DNA from: Kushneria sinocarnis | Lineage (GTDB): Bacteria; Pseudomonadota; Gammaproteobacteria; Pseudomonadales; Halomonadaceae | Assembly (NCBI RefSeq): GCF_003633775.1 | Contig: NZ_RBIN01000012.1 | Location: forward strand, 1 to 52,518 | Direction of reading: 5' to 3' | Length of the DNA: 52,518 bases | In this document: piece by piece, positions 9,125 through 18,244 of the stretch | Layout of the letters: the number at the start of each line of letters is the position of its first letter | Numbering within the stretch: position 1 is the stretch's first letter | Position numbers and translations under genes: made by a program | Notes under the pieces: generated by a model | Databases searched by the model: none | What the model was told of the DNA's origin: nothing | Seen by the model: the letters and a program-made list of their open reading frames with translations, nothing else

Positions 9125-9994
9125 TCAGGCGGGCGGTGTAAAGCGCGGCTGAAAGGCCGGCACTTCGGTACCGGGTGAATCGCCCTCGAAGACGATCAGC
9201 CGCCCCGGCGATTGCTCGGTGGCCAGCTGGGTGACGAACACGGTGGTCATGTCGGGGCCCCCGAAGCAGGGCATCGAGGGCTTCGGCCAGGGCAGCTGAA
9301 TGCGCTCGAGCCGCCGTCCTTCGCCATCCAGCAGATTGAGCCAGCTGGCCGAGACGCCGGCGCTCCAGTAGCGGTCGCGGCAGTCCATGGCGGCGCCATC
9401 GGGACGACCATCCGCCTCGCCAAGCTGGCACAGCCGCCGCGGCTCACCCGGCTCGCCGTGCTCATCGTAGTCAAAGCACTGCACGTACTGGCCGCGACTG
9501 TCGGAGTGGAACACCCGCCGCCCATCGGTCGACCAGGCCAGGCCGTTGGAGGTCTTCAGACCGGTCAGCACGGTTTGGCACTCGCCTTCCGGAGAGAAGC
9601 GGTAGAGCCCGGCCTCGGGTTCGCCGTCGTGGTTCATGGTACCGAACCAGAAATGACCATCGGCCCCCACCTTGCCGTCATTGATGCGATTGCGGTGTTT
9701 GCCCGGTTCGGGGTCATGCAGAAAGGCCAGCTGCTCGGTGCGGGTATCGAACCAGTAAAGCCCGCTGGCCAGCCCCACGATGAAGCGGTGCTCATCGATC
9801 AGGGCGAAGCAGCCGAGCGGCTCGGGCAGGGGCCACGTCTCCCGGCGGCGCTCGCGGTGATGCCAGCGATTGAGCGTACCGGCGGGTATATCGACGAAGA
9901 ACAGCGACTGGCTGGGGGCGTGCCAGACGGGACATTCCGGAATTTCCAGGCCCTCGACCAGGACCTCACATTCGACAGCGCGAAGCGATGACAT
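9125..9994 (-). CDS. SMP-30/gluconolactonase family sugar-lactone hydrolase
   Basis: 289-residue six-bladed beta-propeller hydrolase. Metal-ligand motifs of the family are visible: the Glu in IPECPVW (about 18-24), RINDGKVG (Asn-Asp, about 102), SNGLAWSTD (about 148) and DGAAMD (about 199). The family hydrolyses aldonolactones or aldarolactones. It is 47 bases upstream of udh on the same strand, so together they would turn a uronic acid into the open-chain aldarate. No strong ribosome-binding site is seen at the 9994 start. Confidence 0.85.
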   Translation of the reverse strand: MSSLRAVECEVLVEGLEIPECPVWHAPSQSLFFVDIPAGTLNRWHHRERRRETWPLPEPLGCFALIDEHRFIVGLASGLYWFDTRTEQLAFLHDPEPGKHRNRINDGKVGADGHFWFGTMNHDGEPEAGLYRFSPEGECQTVLTGLKTSNGLAWSTDGRRVFHSDSRGQYVQCFDYDEHGEPGEPRRLCQLGEADGRPDGAAMDCRDRYWSAGVSASWLNLLDGEGRRLERIQLPWPKPSMPCFGGPDMTTVFVTQLATEQSPGRLIVFEGDSPGTEVPAFQPRFTPPA

Positions 9995-10123
9995 GGGCGC
10001 ATCCCATCAGTATCGGCCGGTCTGGCCGATCGAACGTTCATTTTGAAGTATGACAACACACAACCCTGCCACGATGGCCGTGGCACCACCACCCGACTTT
10101 CGGTGTGGTGGGTACTCACGAAA

Positions 10124-10145
10124 ACGGCGCCCCGCAGGGCGCCGT
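10124..10145 (-). terminator. Terminator after ilvD
   Basis: On the minus strand ACGGCGCCC folds with GGGCGCCGT around a 4-base loop and is followed by TTTTCG. It lies 25 bases after the ilvD stop codon. Confidence 0.75.
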
Positions 10146-10170
10146 AACGGGCCGATCACGCGGCAAAGGC

Positions 10171-11907
10171 CTACAGCGATTCGCCCAGTGCGTCCGGCAG
10201 GTCGGTCACCGCACCGAGCGAGGCCGAGCTGACGGTGCGCGCATACTTGGCCATCGCGCCGCGGGTATAGCGCGGCTTCGGCCGCTGCCAGGCATCACGC
10301 CGACGCGCCATCTCTTCGTCGCTGATGTGCAGCGTCATGACGTCTTCCTCGGCATCGATGGTGATCTCGTCACCATTCTCGATCAGCGCGATCGGCCCAC
10401 CGTTGAACGCCTCCGGCGTGACGTGGCCGACCACGAAACCGTGACTGCCGCCGGAGAAGCGGCCATCGGTGATCAGCGCGACCTCGCTGCCCAGCCCCCG
10501 GCCCATGATCGCCGAGGTAGGGGTGAGCATTTCGCGCATGCCGGGGCCGCCCTTCGGCCCTTCGTAGCGAATCACCACCACATCACCGGCCGCAACGGTC
10601 AGGTCGTTGATGCGGGCCTGAGCCTCCTCCTCGGAGTCGAATACCCGCGCCGTGCCGGTAAAGCGGGTGCCTTCCTTGCCGGTGATCTTGGCCACCGAGC
10701 CTTCCGGCGCGAGGTTGCCGTAGAGGACGCGCAGGTGGCTCTGCGACTTCACCGGGCGATCCAGCGGCGCAATGATCCGCTGCTCATCCGGATAGGGCGT
10801 AACATCGGCCAGATTCTCGGCCAGCGTCCTGCCGGTCACGGTCAGGCAGTCGCCATGCAACAGGCCGGCCTCGAGCAGGTTCTTCATCAGCGGCTGAATG
10901 CCGCCGATCGCTACCAGCTCGCTCATCATGTAGTGGCCGCTGGGGCGCAGATCGGCCACCACCGGTACCCGCTTGCCGATCTCGGTGAAGTCATCAAGCG
11001 AGAGCTCGACGCCGATGGTATTGGCGATGGCGATCAGGTGCAGCACGGCATTGGTCGAGCCGCCCAGCGCGATGACCACGGTGATGGCGTTCTCGAACGC
11101 CTGGCGGGTCATGATGTCCGACGGCTTGATATCCAGCTTCAGCAGGTTCATCACGGCCTCGCCGGCGGCACGGCTGTCATCCTGCTTGTTCTGCGAGACC
11201 GCGTTCTGCGCCGAGGAGTTGGGCAGGCTCATGCCCATCGCCTCGATGGCGGACGCCATGGTATTGGCGGTGTACATGCCGCCGCACGAGCCCGGCCCGG
11301 GGATCGCCGTCTCCTCGATCCGCTTGACGTCGATCAGATCCATTTTCCCCTGCGAGTGCGCGCCCATCGCCTCGAACACCGAGACGATGTCGGTATGCCC
11401 CTCGCCGGGCAGGATGGTGCCGCCATAGACGAAGATGCCCGGGCGATCGAGCCGCGCCAGCCCCATCATGCAGCCGGGCATGTTCTTGTCGCAGCCGCCG
11501 ATCGCGACCACGCCATCGAACCCCTCGCAGCCGGAGACGGCCTCGATCGAGTCGGCGATGATCTCGCGCGAGATCATCGAGTACTTCATGCCCTCGGTGC
11601 CGTTGGCGATGCCATCGGAAATGGTGATGGTATTGAAGACCACGCCCTTGCCACCGGCCTCGTCGGCGCCATCACTGGCGGCATCGGCCAGTACGTTGAT
11701 ATGGCTGTTGCAGGGCGTCACCCGGCTCCAGGTGGACGCCACGCCGATCTGCGGCTTGCGAAAGTCCTCGTCGGTAAAGCCGACGGCGCGCAGCATGGCG
11801 CGGCTTGCCGCCTTGCCGGGGCCATCGACCACCGGCCCGGAGTGGCGACGGGTGTGATCATCGGGATCGCGTTGCGGAGGATACTGGAGATCTTCGTTCT
11901 GGCTCAT
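10171..11907 (-). CDS. ilvD: Dihydroxy-acid dehydratase (IlvD/Edd family)
   Basis: 578-residue Fe-S dehydratase of branched-chain amino-acid synthesis: it converts 2,3-dihydroxy-isovalerate and -3-methylvalerate to the keto acids. Cluster cysteines lie in TPCNSH (about 66), [10 protein letters not shown] (about 138) and [14 protein letters not shown] (about 210). The C-terminal [19 protein letters not shown] block carries the substrate-binding serine. Length and sequence fit short-type IlvD better than 6-phosphogluconate dehydratase. Because the neighbours handle sugar acids, a sugar-acid dehydratase role is a less likely alternative. It stands alone between a terminator and the FAH gene. Confidence 0.88.
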   Translation of the reverse strand: MSQNEDLQYPPQRDPDDHTRRHSGPVVDGPGKAASRAMLRAVGFTDEDFRKPQIGVASTWSRVTPCNSHINVLADAASDGADEAGGKGVVFNTITISDGIANGTEGMKYSMISREIIADSIEAVSGCEGFDGVVAIGGCDKNMPGCMMGLARLDRPGIFVYGGTILPGEGHTDIVSVFEAMGAHSQGKMDLIDVKRIEETAIPGPGSCGGMYTANTMASAIEAMGMSLPNSSAQNAVSQNKQDDSRAAGEAVMNLLKLDIKPSDIMTRQAFENAITVVIALGGSTNAVLHLIAIANTIGVELSLDDFTEIGKRVPVVADLRPSGHYMMSELVAIGGIQPLMKNLLEAGLLHGDCLTVTGRTLAENLADVTPYPDEQRIIAPLDRPVKSQSHLRVLYGNLAPEGSVAKITGKEGTRFTGTARVFDSEEEAQARINDLTVAAGDVVVIRYEGPKGGPGMREMLTPTSAIMGRGLGSEVALITDGRFSGGSHGFVVGHVTPEAFNGGPIALIENGDEITIDAEEDVMTLHISDEEMARRRDAWQRPKPRYTRGAMAKYARTVSSASLGAVTDLPDALGESL

Positions 11908-12100
11908 CGGTCGCTAACCTGGTCGTCTGATCCGCGCGGGCGGAAGAAAACAATCGAAACTGCGGGTGCACTGCGAGTCGGCGTCCATTTCCCGGATCGG
12001 CAGGAAATGTCGGCGCGAGCGATGCGCGGGTAGCGCGGCGTGATGGTCAGGCATCACGACGTTGACGATAGTATACGCCTTTCAGAGCCTGAAGGGTGAC

Positions 12101-12805
12101 TTAAGCGGGCGCTTCTCTCCCCTGTCCGGGCATGTCGCCGGCCACGGTGCGTGTCGTCACGGCCAGTGAGGCGCCGAGCTCGAGCGTCAGTTCGGCATCG
12201 CCCGGCAGCTCCCCAACCCCTTCCGGCGTACCGGTCAGGATGACATCGCCCGGCTCGAGCGTGAAACTGCGCGACATTTCCACCAGCAGGGCGGCCACAT
12301 CGAACAGCATCAGGGAAGTATCGCCCTGCTGACGAGGCTCGCCATCGATGGTCAACGAGAAGTGCAGCTGCTGCCAGGCGACCTCGCTGCCATCCACCGG
12401 CACGAAATCCGACAGCGGACAGGCGCCATCGAAGCCCTTGGCGCGCTCCCAGGGGTGGCCCTGCCGCTTGAGTTCGGCCTGCACCTCGCGCAGGGTCAGG
12501 TCGAGTGCCAGGCCCATGCCGGCAATCGCCGCCAGCGCCTGATCGGGGGTGGCGTGGCTCAGCGGCCGATCGATCAATAGCGCCAGCTCGGTCTCGAAGT
12601 GCACCGCGCCCCGGCCACTCGGCACCCTGATGGGCTCGGCCAGCGCGACGGCACTGGTGGCCGGCTTGATGAACAGCAGTGGCGTTTCGGGCACCGCGTT
12701 ATCGAGCTCGCGGGCGTGGGCGGCGTAGTTGCGCCCGATGCAGACGATCTTGCCGAGCTGTCGACCGACCGAACGGCCGTCGGTAAACCTGAGCGGAAAG
12801 GCCAT
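12101..12805 (-). CDS. Fumarylacetoacetate hydrolase (FAH) family protein, YcgM-like
   Basis: 234-residue single-domain FAH enzyme. The start at 12805 (MAFPLRFTDG) has AGGAG about 10 bases upstream; the open frame runs 32 residues further. Motifs: KIVCIGRNYAAHARELDN (about 18-35), FETELALLI with metal-binding Glu residues (about 76), the substrate-loop Lys in RAKGFDGACP (about 125), and GDVILTGTPEGVG (about 190). YcgM-like members hydrolyse acylpyruvates or decarboxylate oxaloacetate; the substrate here is not determined. It lies downstream of ectD but behind a strong terminator, so it is likely transcribed separately. Confidence 0.82.
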   Translation of the reverse strand: MAFPLRFTDGRSVGRQLGKIVCIGRNYAAHARELDNAVPETPLLFIKPATSAVALAEPIRVPSGRGAVHFETELALLIDRPLSHATPDQALAAIAGMGLALDLTLREVQAELKRQGHPWERAKGFDGACPLSDFVPVDGSEVAWQQLHFSLTIDGEPRQQGDTSLMLFDVAALLVEMSRSFTLEPGDVILTGTPEGVGELPGDAELTLELGASLAVTTRTVAGDMPGQGREAPA

Positions 12806-12865
12806 GGGCGAAGTGCTCCTGAAGGGGGAGCTGCCAATGTAGCGCCTGACGGCCATGCAACGAAA

Positions 12866-12895
12866 TACGGCGGCAGCCCGCAGGCTGCCGCCGTA
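12866..12895 (-). terminator. Terminator after ectD
   Basis: A 13-bp perfect stem (12866-12878 with 12883-12895) around a 4-base loop. On the minus strand it is followed by TTTCG and lies 47 bases past the ectD stop. Confidence 0.75.
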
Positions 12896-12942
12896 ATGCA
12901 TCCGAATGCGCCCGAACAGGCGGCTCGGGCGCGCAAGACCGA

Positions 12943-13884
12943 TTACAGATCGCGCCAGCGCTGATCCGGTGTGTGCGCGAGGAAGTCCGGGCGCTGCTTC
13001 TTCGCCCCGAACGGCTCCTGCATGGCGTTATCACGCCGGTTGAAGACAAAGAAGATGTTGCTGCGCGGATCAGGCGACATGTTGGCGTTCGAGCCGTGCA
13101 TGGTGTTGCAGTCGAACAGCAGCAGGCCACCGGCCTTGCCCTTGGGGGCCTGAATGCCGTTGCGCTCGATCAGCTTGGCCAGTACTTCCTTGCTGGGCAC
13201 ACCCGCTTCCTGCTTTTTCAGCGAACTCTTGTAGTTGTCATCCGGCGTTTCGCCGAGCGACGGCACGAAGGCCTGATGAGAGCCCGGCACCAGCATCAGC
13301 GGACCGTTGAACTCGTGGTTATCGGTCAGCACGATCGAGGCGCTGATTGCCCCCATCCGCGGCATGCCGTCCTCGGCGTGCCAGGTTTCGAAATCCGAGT
13401 GCCAGTCGAATCCCTTGCCTTCGAAACCGGGCTTGTAGTTGACCCGGCTCTGATGGACATAGACATCATCGCCGAGAATCTGGCGGACCGAATCGACCAG
13501 TTTCGGGTCCTCGGTCAGTTTGTGGAATTTCTGCGACAGGAAGTGCACTGCAAACAGCGAGCGGATCTCGTCGCTGGAGGGTTCGGTGACGGTGAAGTCG
13601 CGATTGCGATAGTCATCACGCGCCAGCAGCGCATCCAGTTCGCGCCGGTACTCTTCCACTTCCGCCTCGTCGAGAAAGCCGGGAATGAACAGAAACCCGT
13701 TCTTCTCGAATTCGGTCAGCTGCGCCTCGCTCAGCGGCCCTTTGACATGACGGCCGCGCACCACCTCGTCGTGACGCTTGAGCCAGGACACCCCCAGCGG
13801 CTCGCTCAGGCGGGTGGGGTAGAAATCCTCGCGCTGATTCTGCTCGAACTTCTGCTCGTTATATCTCGCGTTTACCTGTGCCAT
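12943..13884 (-). CDS. ectD: Ectoine hydroxylase
   Basis: 313-residue Fe(II)/2-oxoglutarate dioxygenase that hydroxylates the compatible solute ectoine to 5-hydroxyectoine in the cytoplasm. The family signature GFDWHSDFETWH (158-169) supplies iron ligands H162 and D164; the third ligand is H263 in TMHGSN. The block NGPLMLVPGSH (about 194-203) and the PRSNIFFVFN tail are also typical. Length fits the family. No ectA, ectB or ectC lies next to it, so this is a stand-alone ectD, as in many Halomonadaceae. The A+T-rich 390-base upstream region probably holds its osmotic promoter. Confidence 0.95.
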   Translation of the reverse strand: MAQVNARYNEQKFEQNQREDFYPTRLSEPLGVSWLKRHDEVVRGRHVKGPLSEAQLTEFEKNGFLFIPGFLDEAEVEEYRRELDALLARDDYRNRDFTVTEPSSDEIRSLFAVHFLSQKFHKLTEDPKLVDSVRQILGDDVYVHQSRVNYKPGFEGKGFDWHSDFETWHAEDGMPRMGAISASIVLTDNHEFNGPLMLVPGSHQAFVPSLGETPDDNYKSSLKKQEAGVPSKEVLAKLIERNGIQAPKGKAGGLLLFDCNTMHGSNANMSPDPRSNIFFVFNRRDNAMQEPFGAKKQRPDFLAHTPDQRWRDL

Positions 13885-14277
13885 AACATCAGCTCCGGAT
13901 GTATGAGTGGCCCGACGGCTCCATGCCCACGGGAACCGGCGCCGAACTTCAATCAGCGCCCGTAATGTTCAATTTTCAATGGCAGCCCTCATCCTGGACC
14001 AAACAGGTATTGATGCAACCCGATAACAATAGATGTTTCCTATCGTCGCGTATTTCGCAACATGTGTTGTCCTTTTGCGGTTAAGACGAAGGTCCAGGAG
14101 GCTTTCATAACCCGGATCAAGTTGTACATTATTCTGACCACCCGAGCATCGACCCGCGGGTCCTCGCCCCGGATCGTAACGGTCTTCGAGCAATCCTGTG
14201 CCGGCTTGACGGATGTAATGGAAACCGTCGCGCCACCGGTCCATCCTGGAAGTACACCAGCGGCACAGGGAGTGCAC
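13885..14277. promoter_or_regulatory. Divergent intergenic region between ectD and the 14.3-kb cluster
   Basis: 393 bases, with an A+T-rich core at about 13960-14150. Two opposite promoters are expected here (ectD leftward, cluster rightward), but I cannot pick out convincing -35/-10 pairs. An open frame exists from 14062 on the plus strand, but its peptide is not family-like. Confidence 0.4.
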
Positions 14278-15363
14278 GTGAACAACCCGCATGAAGGATC
14301 AGGGAGCGATCCGGATCGACTGCGCAGCGAATGGGCCGAGCCCGCCGCAGACGCAGCCGAACTCAATGCCCGGCTGGCCCGGCTGGTCGATCGGAAGGCG
14401 GATCGGCTGCCGCTGCCTGGGCACGGCAGCACACTCGAGCGCTGGCGCCGGCTGGCCGGGGTGGCCGGGTGCGACCTGTCACTGGTCAAACTGTACGAAG
14501 GGCACACCGACGCGCTGGCGATTCTCGCCGAGCATGGCGCGGCCGCACTCGCCGTCGAGCAGTCGCGCTGGGGAATGTGGGCGGCAGAGCCGCCGTTTGC
14601 CCGGGTGCAGCTCTGCGCCCCGGACGGCACGCCCCTGACGGATGAGCAGACGCCCGATGGCGGCGGTGTCCGTCTCGAAGGCACCAAGGCTTGGTGCTCC
14701 GGCGCTACCGGCGTCTCGCACGCCCTGCTCACCGCCTGGCAGGGCGATCATCAACGACTGGTCGCGGTCGAGATGGATCAGCCCGGCATCGAGGTAACCG
14801 ATACCGGTTGGGCAGCCCTCGGCATGGCGCCAACCGCCAGCGTGGAAGTGAGATTTCACGGTGCCCACGGCCTGCCGGTGGGGCCTGCCGGCGGCTATCT
14901 CGAGCGGCCCGGCTTCTGGCAGGGCGGTGCCGGGATTGCGGCCTGCTGGTTCGGCGGCGCCCGCCGGCTGGGCGAAATCCTCCATGCCCGCGCCCTGCGC
15001 GGCGGCGATGCGCATCTGATGGCCCACCTGGGGGCGGTCGATCGGGCGCTGGATACCGGCGCGGCGGTGCTGCGCCGGGCGGCCGCCTGGATCGATGCCC
15101 GACCGCAGGCGGATGCCCGGCTGGTCGCCATCCGGACCCGGGCCAGTCTCGAGCACATGGCCGAGGCCGTGATGCACCACTGCGGCCATGCCCTGGGCGC
15201 CGGACCCTTCTGCCGCGACCCGGCCTTCGCCCGCTTCATGGCCGATCTGCCGGTCTATCTGCGCCAGAGCCATGCCGAGCGCGATCTCGAATCACTCGGC
15301 CGGGCACTGGCCGAGTGCCCCTCCCCCGGGGAAGATGAAGCCACCGGAGGATGGCGACTGTGA
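14278..15363 (+). CDS. Acyl-CoA dehydrogenase-like flavoprotein, first gene of an unnamed four-gene cluster
   Basis: About 361 residues from the GTG at 14278 (NNPHEGSGSD), chosen because AGGGAG lies just upstream; the frame is open from 14062, and an ATG at 14218 is the alternative. Middle and C-terminal parts resemble acyl-CoA dehydrogenases: a beta-barrel segment with GVRLEGTKAWCSGATGVSHA and a helical C-terminus (GAVDRALDTGAAVLRRAAAW onward). It is shorter and more divergent than typical fatty-acid enzymes, and I see no clear catalytic Glu, so the reaction is unknown. Its stop overlaps the start of the PIG-L gene (GTGA), and the next two genes are coupled the same way. Confidence 0.72.
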   Translation: MNNPHEGSGSDPDRLRSEWAEPAADAAELNARLARLVDRKADRLPLPGHGSTLERWRRLAGVAGCDLSLVKLYEGHTDALAILAEHGAAALAVEQSRWGMWAAEPPFARVQLCAPDGTPLTDEQTPDGGGVRLEGTKAWCSGATGVSHALLTAWQGDHQRLVAVEMDQPGIEVTDTGWAALGMAPTASVEVRFHGAHGLPVGPAGGYLERPGFWQGGAGIAACWFGGARRLGEILHARALRGGDAHLMAHLGAVDRALDTGAAVLRRAAAWIDARPQADARLVAIRTRASLEHMAEAVMHHCGHALGAGPFCRDPAFARFMADLPVYLRQSHAERDLESLGRALAECPSPGEDEATGGWRL

Positions 15364-16127
15364 ACGATTCAAGCAGCGATGACCGCCGCATCGAAGGTAT
15401 CGGCACCCCGGCCGAGGCCTGGCAGAAGTGGTCCGGGCTGGCCGCCCTGCCCGAGCTCGAGGCCGCCGCACTCATTCCGGCGGGCTGGCGTGCCGTGGTC
15501 GTCGCTCCTCATCCGGATGATGAAGTGCTGGGCTGTGCCGGGCTGATGATGCAGCTGGCACTGCTGGATCGACCACAGGCGCTGGTGGCCGTCACCGATG
15601 GCACCGGCAGCCATCCCGATTCGCCGCAGTGGCCACCCCGGCGGCTGGCCCGGGAGCGCCCGGCAGAGAGCGCGCGCGCCCTGGCGGCTCTGGGGCTGGC
15701 CAGTGTCCCGGTCTCCCGTCTGGAACTACCCGACACCCGCGTGGCCGAGCATGAAAACGCCCTGGTCGAACTGCTGACGGCCCGGCTGGGCCCTCACGAC
15801 GTGCTGCTGACCACCTGGCGCGGCGATGGTCATCCCGATCACGAGGCCACCGGCCGGGCCTGCGCCCGGGCGGCCGAAGCCGCTCACTGCCGGCTGATCG
15901 AACTGCCGATCTGGACCTGGCACTGGGCCCACCCCGGTGATGACCGGGTGCCGTGGTCGCGCGCCGGGCGGCTGCCGCTGACCGACTACCAGCAGCGGCT
16001 GAAGCATGCCGCCATCGCCTGCCATGCCAGTCAGCTCGAAACGGATGACACATCCAGCCGAGGGCCGGTGCTGAGTGCCCACAGTCTGGCGCGCCTGCTG
16101 CGCCCGTTCGAGGTCTTCCTGCAATGA
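15360..16127 (+). CDS. PIG-L family zinc deacetylase
   Basis: 255 residues from the GTG at 15360. An ATG at 15351 directly abuts the GGAGG at 15346-15350 and cannot use it, whereas GTG 15360 lies 9 bases behind it and overlaps the upstream stop as GTGA. The zinc motif VVAPHPDDEVLGC is near residue 50, and GDGHPDHEATG (about 160) supplies the second metal histidine. The family removes N-acetyl groups from glycosides such as GlcNAc-phosphatidylinositol, mycothiol and bacillithiol precursors, or antibiotics. Placement between an acyl-CoA dehydrogenase-like protein, a methyltransferase and a glycosyltransferase suggests processing of an amino-sugar conjugate. Confidence 0.85.
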   Translation: MNDSSSDDRRIEGIGTPAEAWQKWSGLAALPELEAAALIPAGWRAVVVAPHPDDEVLGCAGLMMQLALLDRPQALVAVTDGTGSHPDSPQWPPRRLARERPAESARALAALGLASVPVSRLELPDTRVAEHENALVELLTARLGPHDVLLTTWRGDGHPDHEATGRACARAAEAAHCRLIELPIWTWHWAHPGDDRVPWSRAGRLPLTDYQQRLKHAAIACHASQLETDDTSSRGPVLSAHSLARLLRPFEVFLQ

Positions 16128-16723
16128 GCTTCCATCCCGATGAGTTCGACCGTCTCCATGCCGCGCAGGCCGACCCCTGGGGCCAGGAGCAGCACTGGTA
16201 TGAACAGCGCAAGCGCCAGCTGACGCTGGCGATGCTGGGCCGCCGGCGCTATGCCCGGGCCTTCGAGCCCGGCTGTTCGGTCGGCGTGCTCAGCCGCGCC
16301 CTGACCGAACGCTGCGACAGCCTGCTGTGCAGCGATGCCAGCACCGCCGCCCTGGCCACTGCCCGGACACGGCTGGCCGAGCTGGCCGGGGTGACGCTCC
16401 GGCAGCAGCAACTGCCCGATGAATGGCCGGCCGGGCACTTCGATCTGATCGTCTTCAGCGAGCTGGGCTACTACCTGACGCGCGAAGCGCTGATCCGACT
16501 GATCCCTGCCATACGGCACGCCCTGACGGCCGAAGGCGAACTGCTGGCCTGCCACTGGCGCCACCCCATTGCCGGTGGCGAGCTCGATGGCGATGAGGTG
16601 CATGACCTGCTCGAAGAGCACCTCGGCCTGCCGCGGCTGGCAGAGCACCGCGAGCCGGATCTGATCATGACGCTGTGGTCGCGCGATGAGCGCTCCCCGG
16701 CGCAGCGCGAGGGACTGGCATGA
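16124..16723 (+). CDS. NodS-like SAM-dependent methyltransferase
   Basis: 199-residue class I methyltransferase. The start (MSFHPDEFDRL) overlaps the PIG-L stop by 4 bases (ATGA). The SAM-binding motif I is AFEPGCSVGVLSRAL (about 46-60), with an acidic motif II in LLCSDAS and motif IV in FDLIVFSELGYYL (about 107). The DPWG...WYEQRKRQLTLA lead-in is shared with NodS-type N-methyltransferases, which methylate a deacetylated amino sugar in Nod-factor synthesis. That is consistent with the deacetylase just upstream. Confidence 0.83.
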   Translation: MSFHPDEFDRLHAAQADPWGQEQHWYEQRKRQLTLAMLGRRRYARAFEPGCSVGVLSRALTERCDSLLCSDASTAALATARTRLAELAGVTLRQQQLPDEWPAGHFDLIVFSELGYYLTREALIRLIPAIRHALTAEGELLACHWRHPIAGGELDGDEVHDLLEEHLGLPRLAEHREPDLIMTLWSRDERSPAQREGLA

Positions 16724-17370
16724 TCGGCGTGGTGGTACCGGTACACAATGAACAGGCCCTGCTGCACGACTGCCTGCAGGCGCTGCAGCAGGCGGCCCTG
16801 CACCCGGCCCTCGGCGCGGAACCGGTGCGCATCGTGGCGGTGCTGGATGCCTGCAGCGACGACTCCGCCCGGGTAGCGGCTGCCCATGACGGCATCACCG
16901 TGCTCGAAACGAGCGCTGCCAACGTCGGCCGGGCGCGCCATACCGGCGCGGTTCACCTGCTGGCGAAAGGCGCCCGCTGGCTTTCGTTCACCGATGCCGA
17001 CAGCCGGGTCGGGCGGGAGTGGCTGGCCGTGCAGCTTGCCAGCCCGGGCGATGCCATCTGCGGCAGCGTCAGACTCGACGACTGGGCCGGCATGCCCCGG
17101 GCCCAGCGTCAGCGCTATCTCGCCGAACGCCGGCTGGTAGCAGCCAACCGCCATGTACACGGGGCCAACATGGGGGTCAGCGCCGAGGCCTATCGCGCCG
17201 TGGGCGGTTTCGAGCCGCTGTGTGCTCATGAGGATATCCGGCTGATCCAGGCGCTGGAAACGGCCGGATATCACGTGCACTGGGCGCCGGCACTGAGCGT
17301 CATGACCAGTGCCCGCCTTGACGCCAGGGCGCCCGAAGGCATGGCAGCGCTGCTGAAGTCACTGCAGTAG
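16720..17370 (+). CDS. GT2-family glycosyltransferase
   Basis: 216-residue GT-A-fold transferase with no membrane helices. N-terminal MIGVVVPVHNEQALL and the acidic segments VLDACSDDSARV (about 45) and FTDADSRV (about 91, the DxD metal motif) are present, then GANMGVSAEAYRAVGGF and AHEDIRL near 165-175, where the catalytic base is expected. It starts inside the methyltransferase stop (ATGA overlap). It ends the four-gene unit; the NlpC/P60 gene follows after 121 bases. Confidence 0.85.
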   Translation: MIGVVVPVHNEQALLHDCLQALQQAALHPALGAEPVRIVAVLDACSDDSARVAAAHDGITVLETSAANVGRARHTGAVHLLAKGARWLSFTDADSRVGREWLAVQLASPGDAICGSVRLDDWAGMPRAQRQRYLAERRLVAANRHVHGANMGVSAEAYRAVGGFEPLCAHEDIRLIQALETAGYHVHWAPALSVMTSARLDARAPEGMAALLKSLQ

Positions 17371-17491
17371 CGACAGGCACGAAACCGCACAGCAGCACGA
17401 CGCGGGATCTGCCACCATGGTGGCATGACTGATCGGTAGCCACCGATCGCTGTGAATATCATGCCCCGAGGCCATCGAGGCGCACGCGCTC

Positions 17492-18163
17492 ATGTCGACC
17501 CTGTTTACCGCGTCTACCGCGCTCATCGCCACGGTTGCGCTGATGCTGTGCACCCAGGCAGCGCAGGCCAGCCCTGACGATGAGTTCAATCGCGCCGCCG
17601 CCCCCAAGCCCGATCATCTGATCCAGCCGGACCACGGCACCGCCAGCCAGCTGCGGGCCCGCCGAATGCGAGCCCGGCACGGCGGCAGTACCGCGAGCGC
17701 GAAGCCGCCGACCTTCAAGAACTATCCCGCCTTCCCCGCAAGCGTCAACGACAGCGTCTCCCATGCCAGGCAGCTGGCCATGACCACCCTGAACGACCAG
17801 CTCGGCAAGCCCTACCTGTGGGGGGGCAGCTCGCCGGGGGCCGGCTTCGATTGCAGCGGGCTGGTGTATTACGCCTACCGTGACCTGCTGGATATCCAGC
17901 TGCCCCGCACTGCCAATACCATGTATCACCTCAAGGATGCACCACGGGTCGGGCGCCATGAACTCGAACGCGGCGATCTGGTGTTCTTTGCCATTCATAC
18001 CCGCCAGGCTGCCGATCATGTCGGCGTCTATCTGGGCGAGGGCCGCTTCATTCAGGCACCGCGCACCGGCAAGACGATTCGCGTCAGCTCGTTGCACAAC
18101 GACTACTGGACACGCCACTATCTGGGCGCACGCCGGCTGTTGACCCAGGCAACGGTCCGCTGA
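17492..18163 (+). CDS. Secreted NlpC/P60 cell-wall endopeptidase
   Basis: 223 residues with a signal peptide (hydrophobic about 8-20, probable cleavage after AAQA), so periplasmic or envelope-attached. The C-terminal NlpC/P60 domain holds catalytic C121 in FDCSGLVYY, H176 in ADHVGVYLG and the third position as Gln in FIQAP. The family cuts D-Glu-diaminopimelate links in peptidoglycan peptides. The middle (28-85) is low-complexity, basic and proline-rich. It follows the glycosyltransferase on the same strand, but the gap suggests its own promoter. Confidence 0.85.
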   Translation: MSTLFTASTALIATVALMLCTQAAQASPDDEFNRAAAPKPDHLIQPDHGTASQLRARRMRARHGGSTASAKPPTFKNYPAFPASVNDSVSHARQLAMTTLNDQLGKPYLWGGSSPGAGFDCSGLVYYAYRDLLDIQLPRTANTMYHLKDAPRVGRHELERGDLVFFAIHTRQAADHVGVYLGEGRFIQAPRTGKTIRVSSLHNDYWTRHYLGARRLLTQATVR

Positions 18164-18244
18164 CAGCAGAGCTGTACAGCTGTTGCCATGATTGGTGCAA
18201 CCCACCAGAATTGGGCTTCCTGCTTCAGTCCGGAGAGAATGAAG

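Noticed and set aside
10171-11907. 6-phosphogluconate or aldarate dehydratase instead of IlvD
   Set aside because: Length and motif set fit dihydroxy-acid dehydratase; the sugar-acid neighbours are behind a terminator.
16124-17370. Methyltransferase and GT as part of a Nod-factor cluster
   Set aside because: No nodC chitin synthase or acyltransferase; only family resemblance to NodS.
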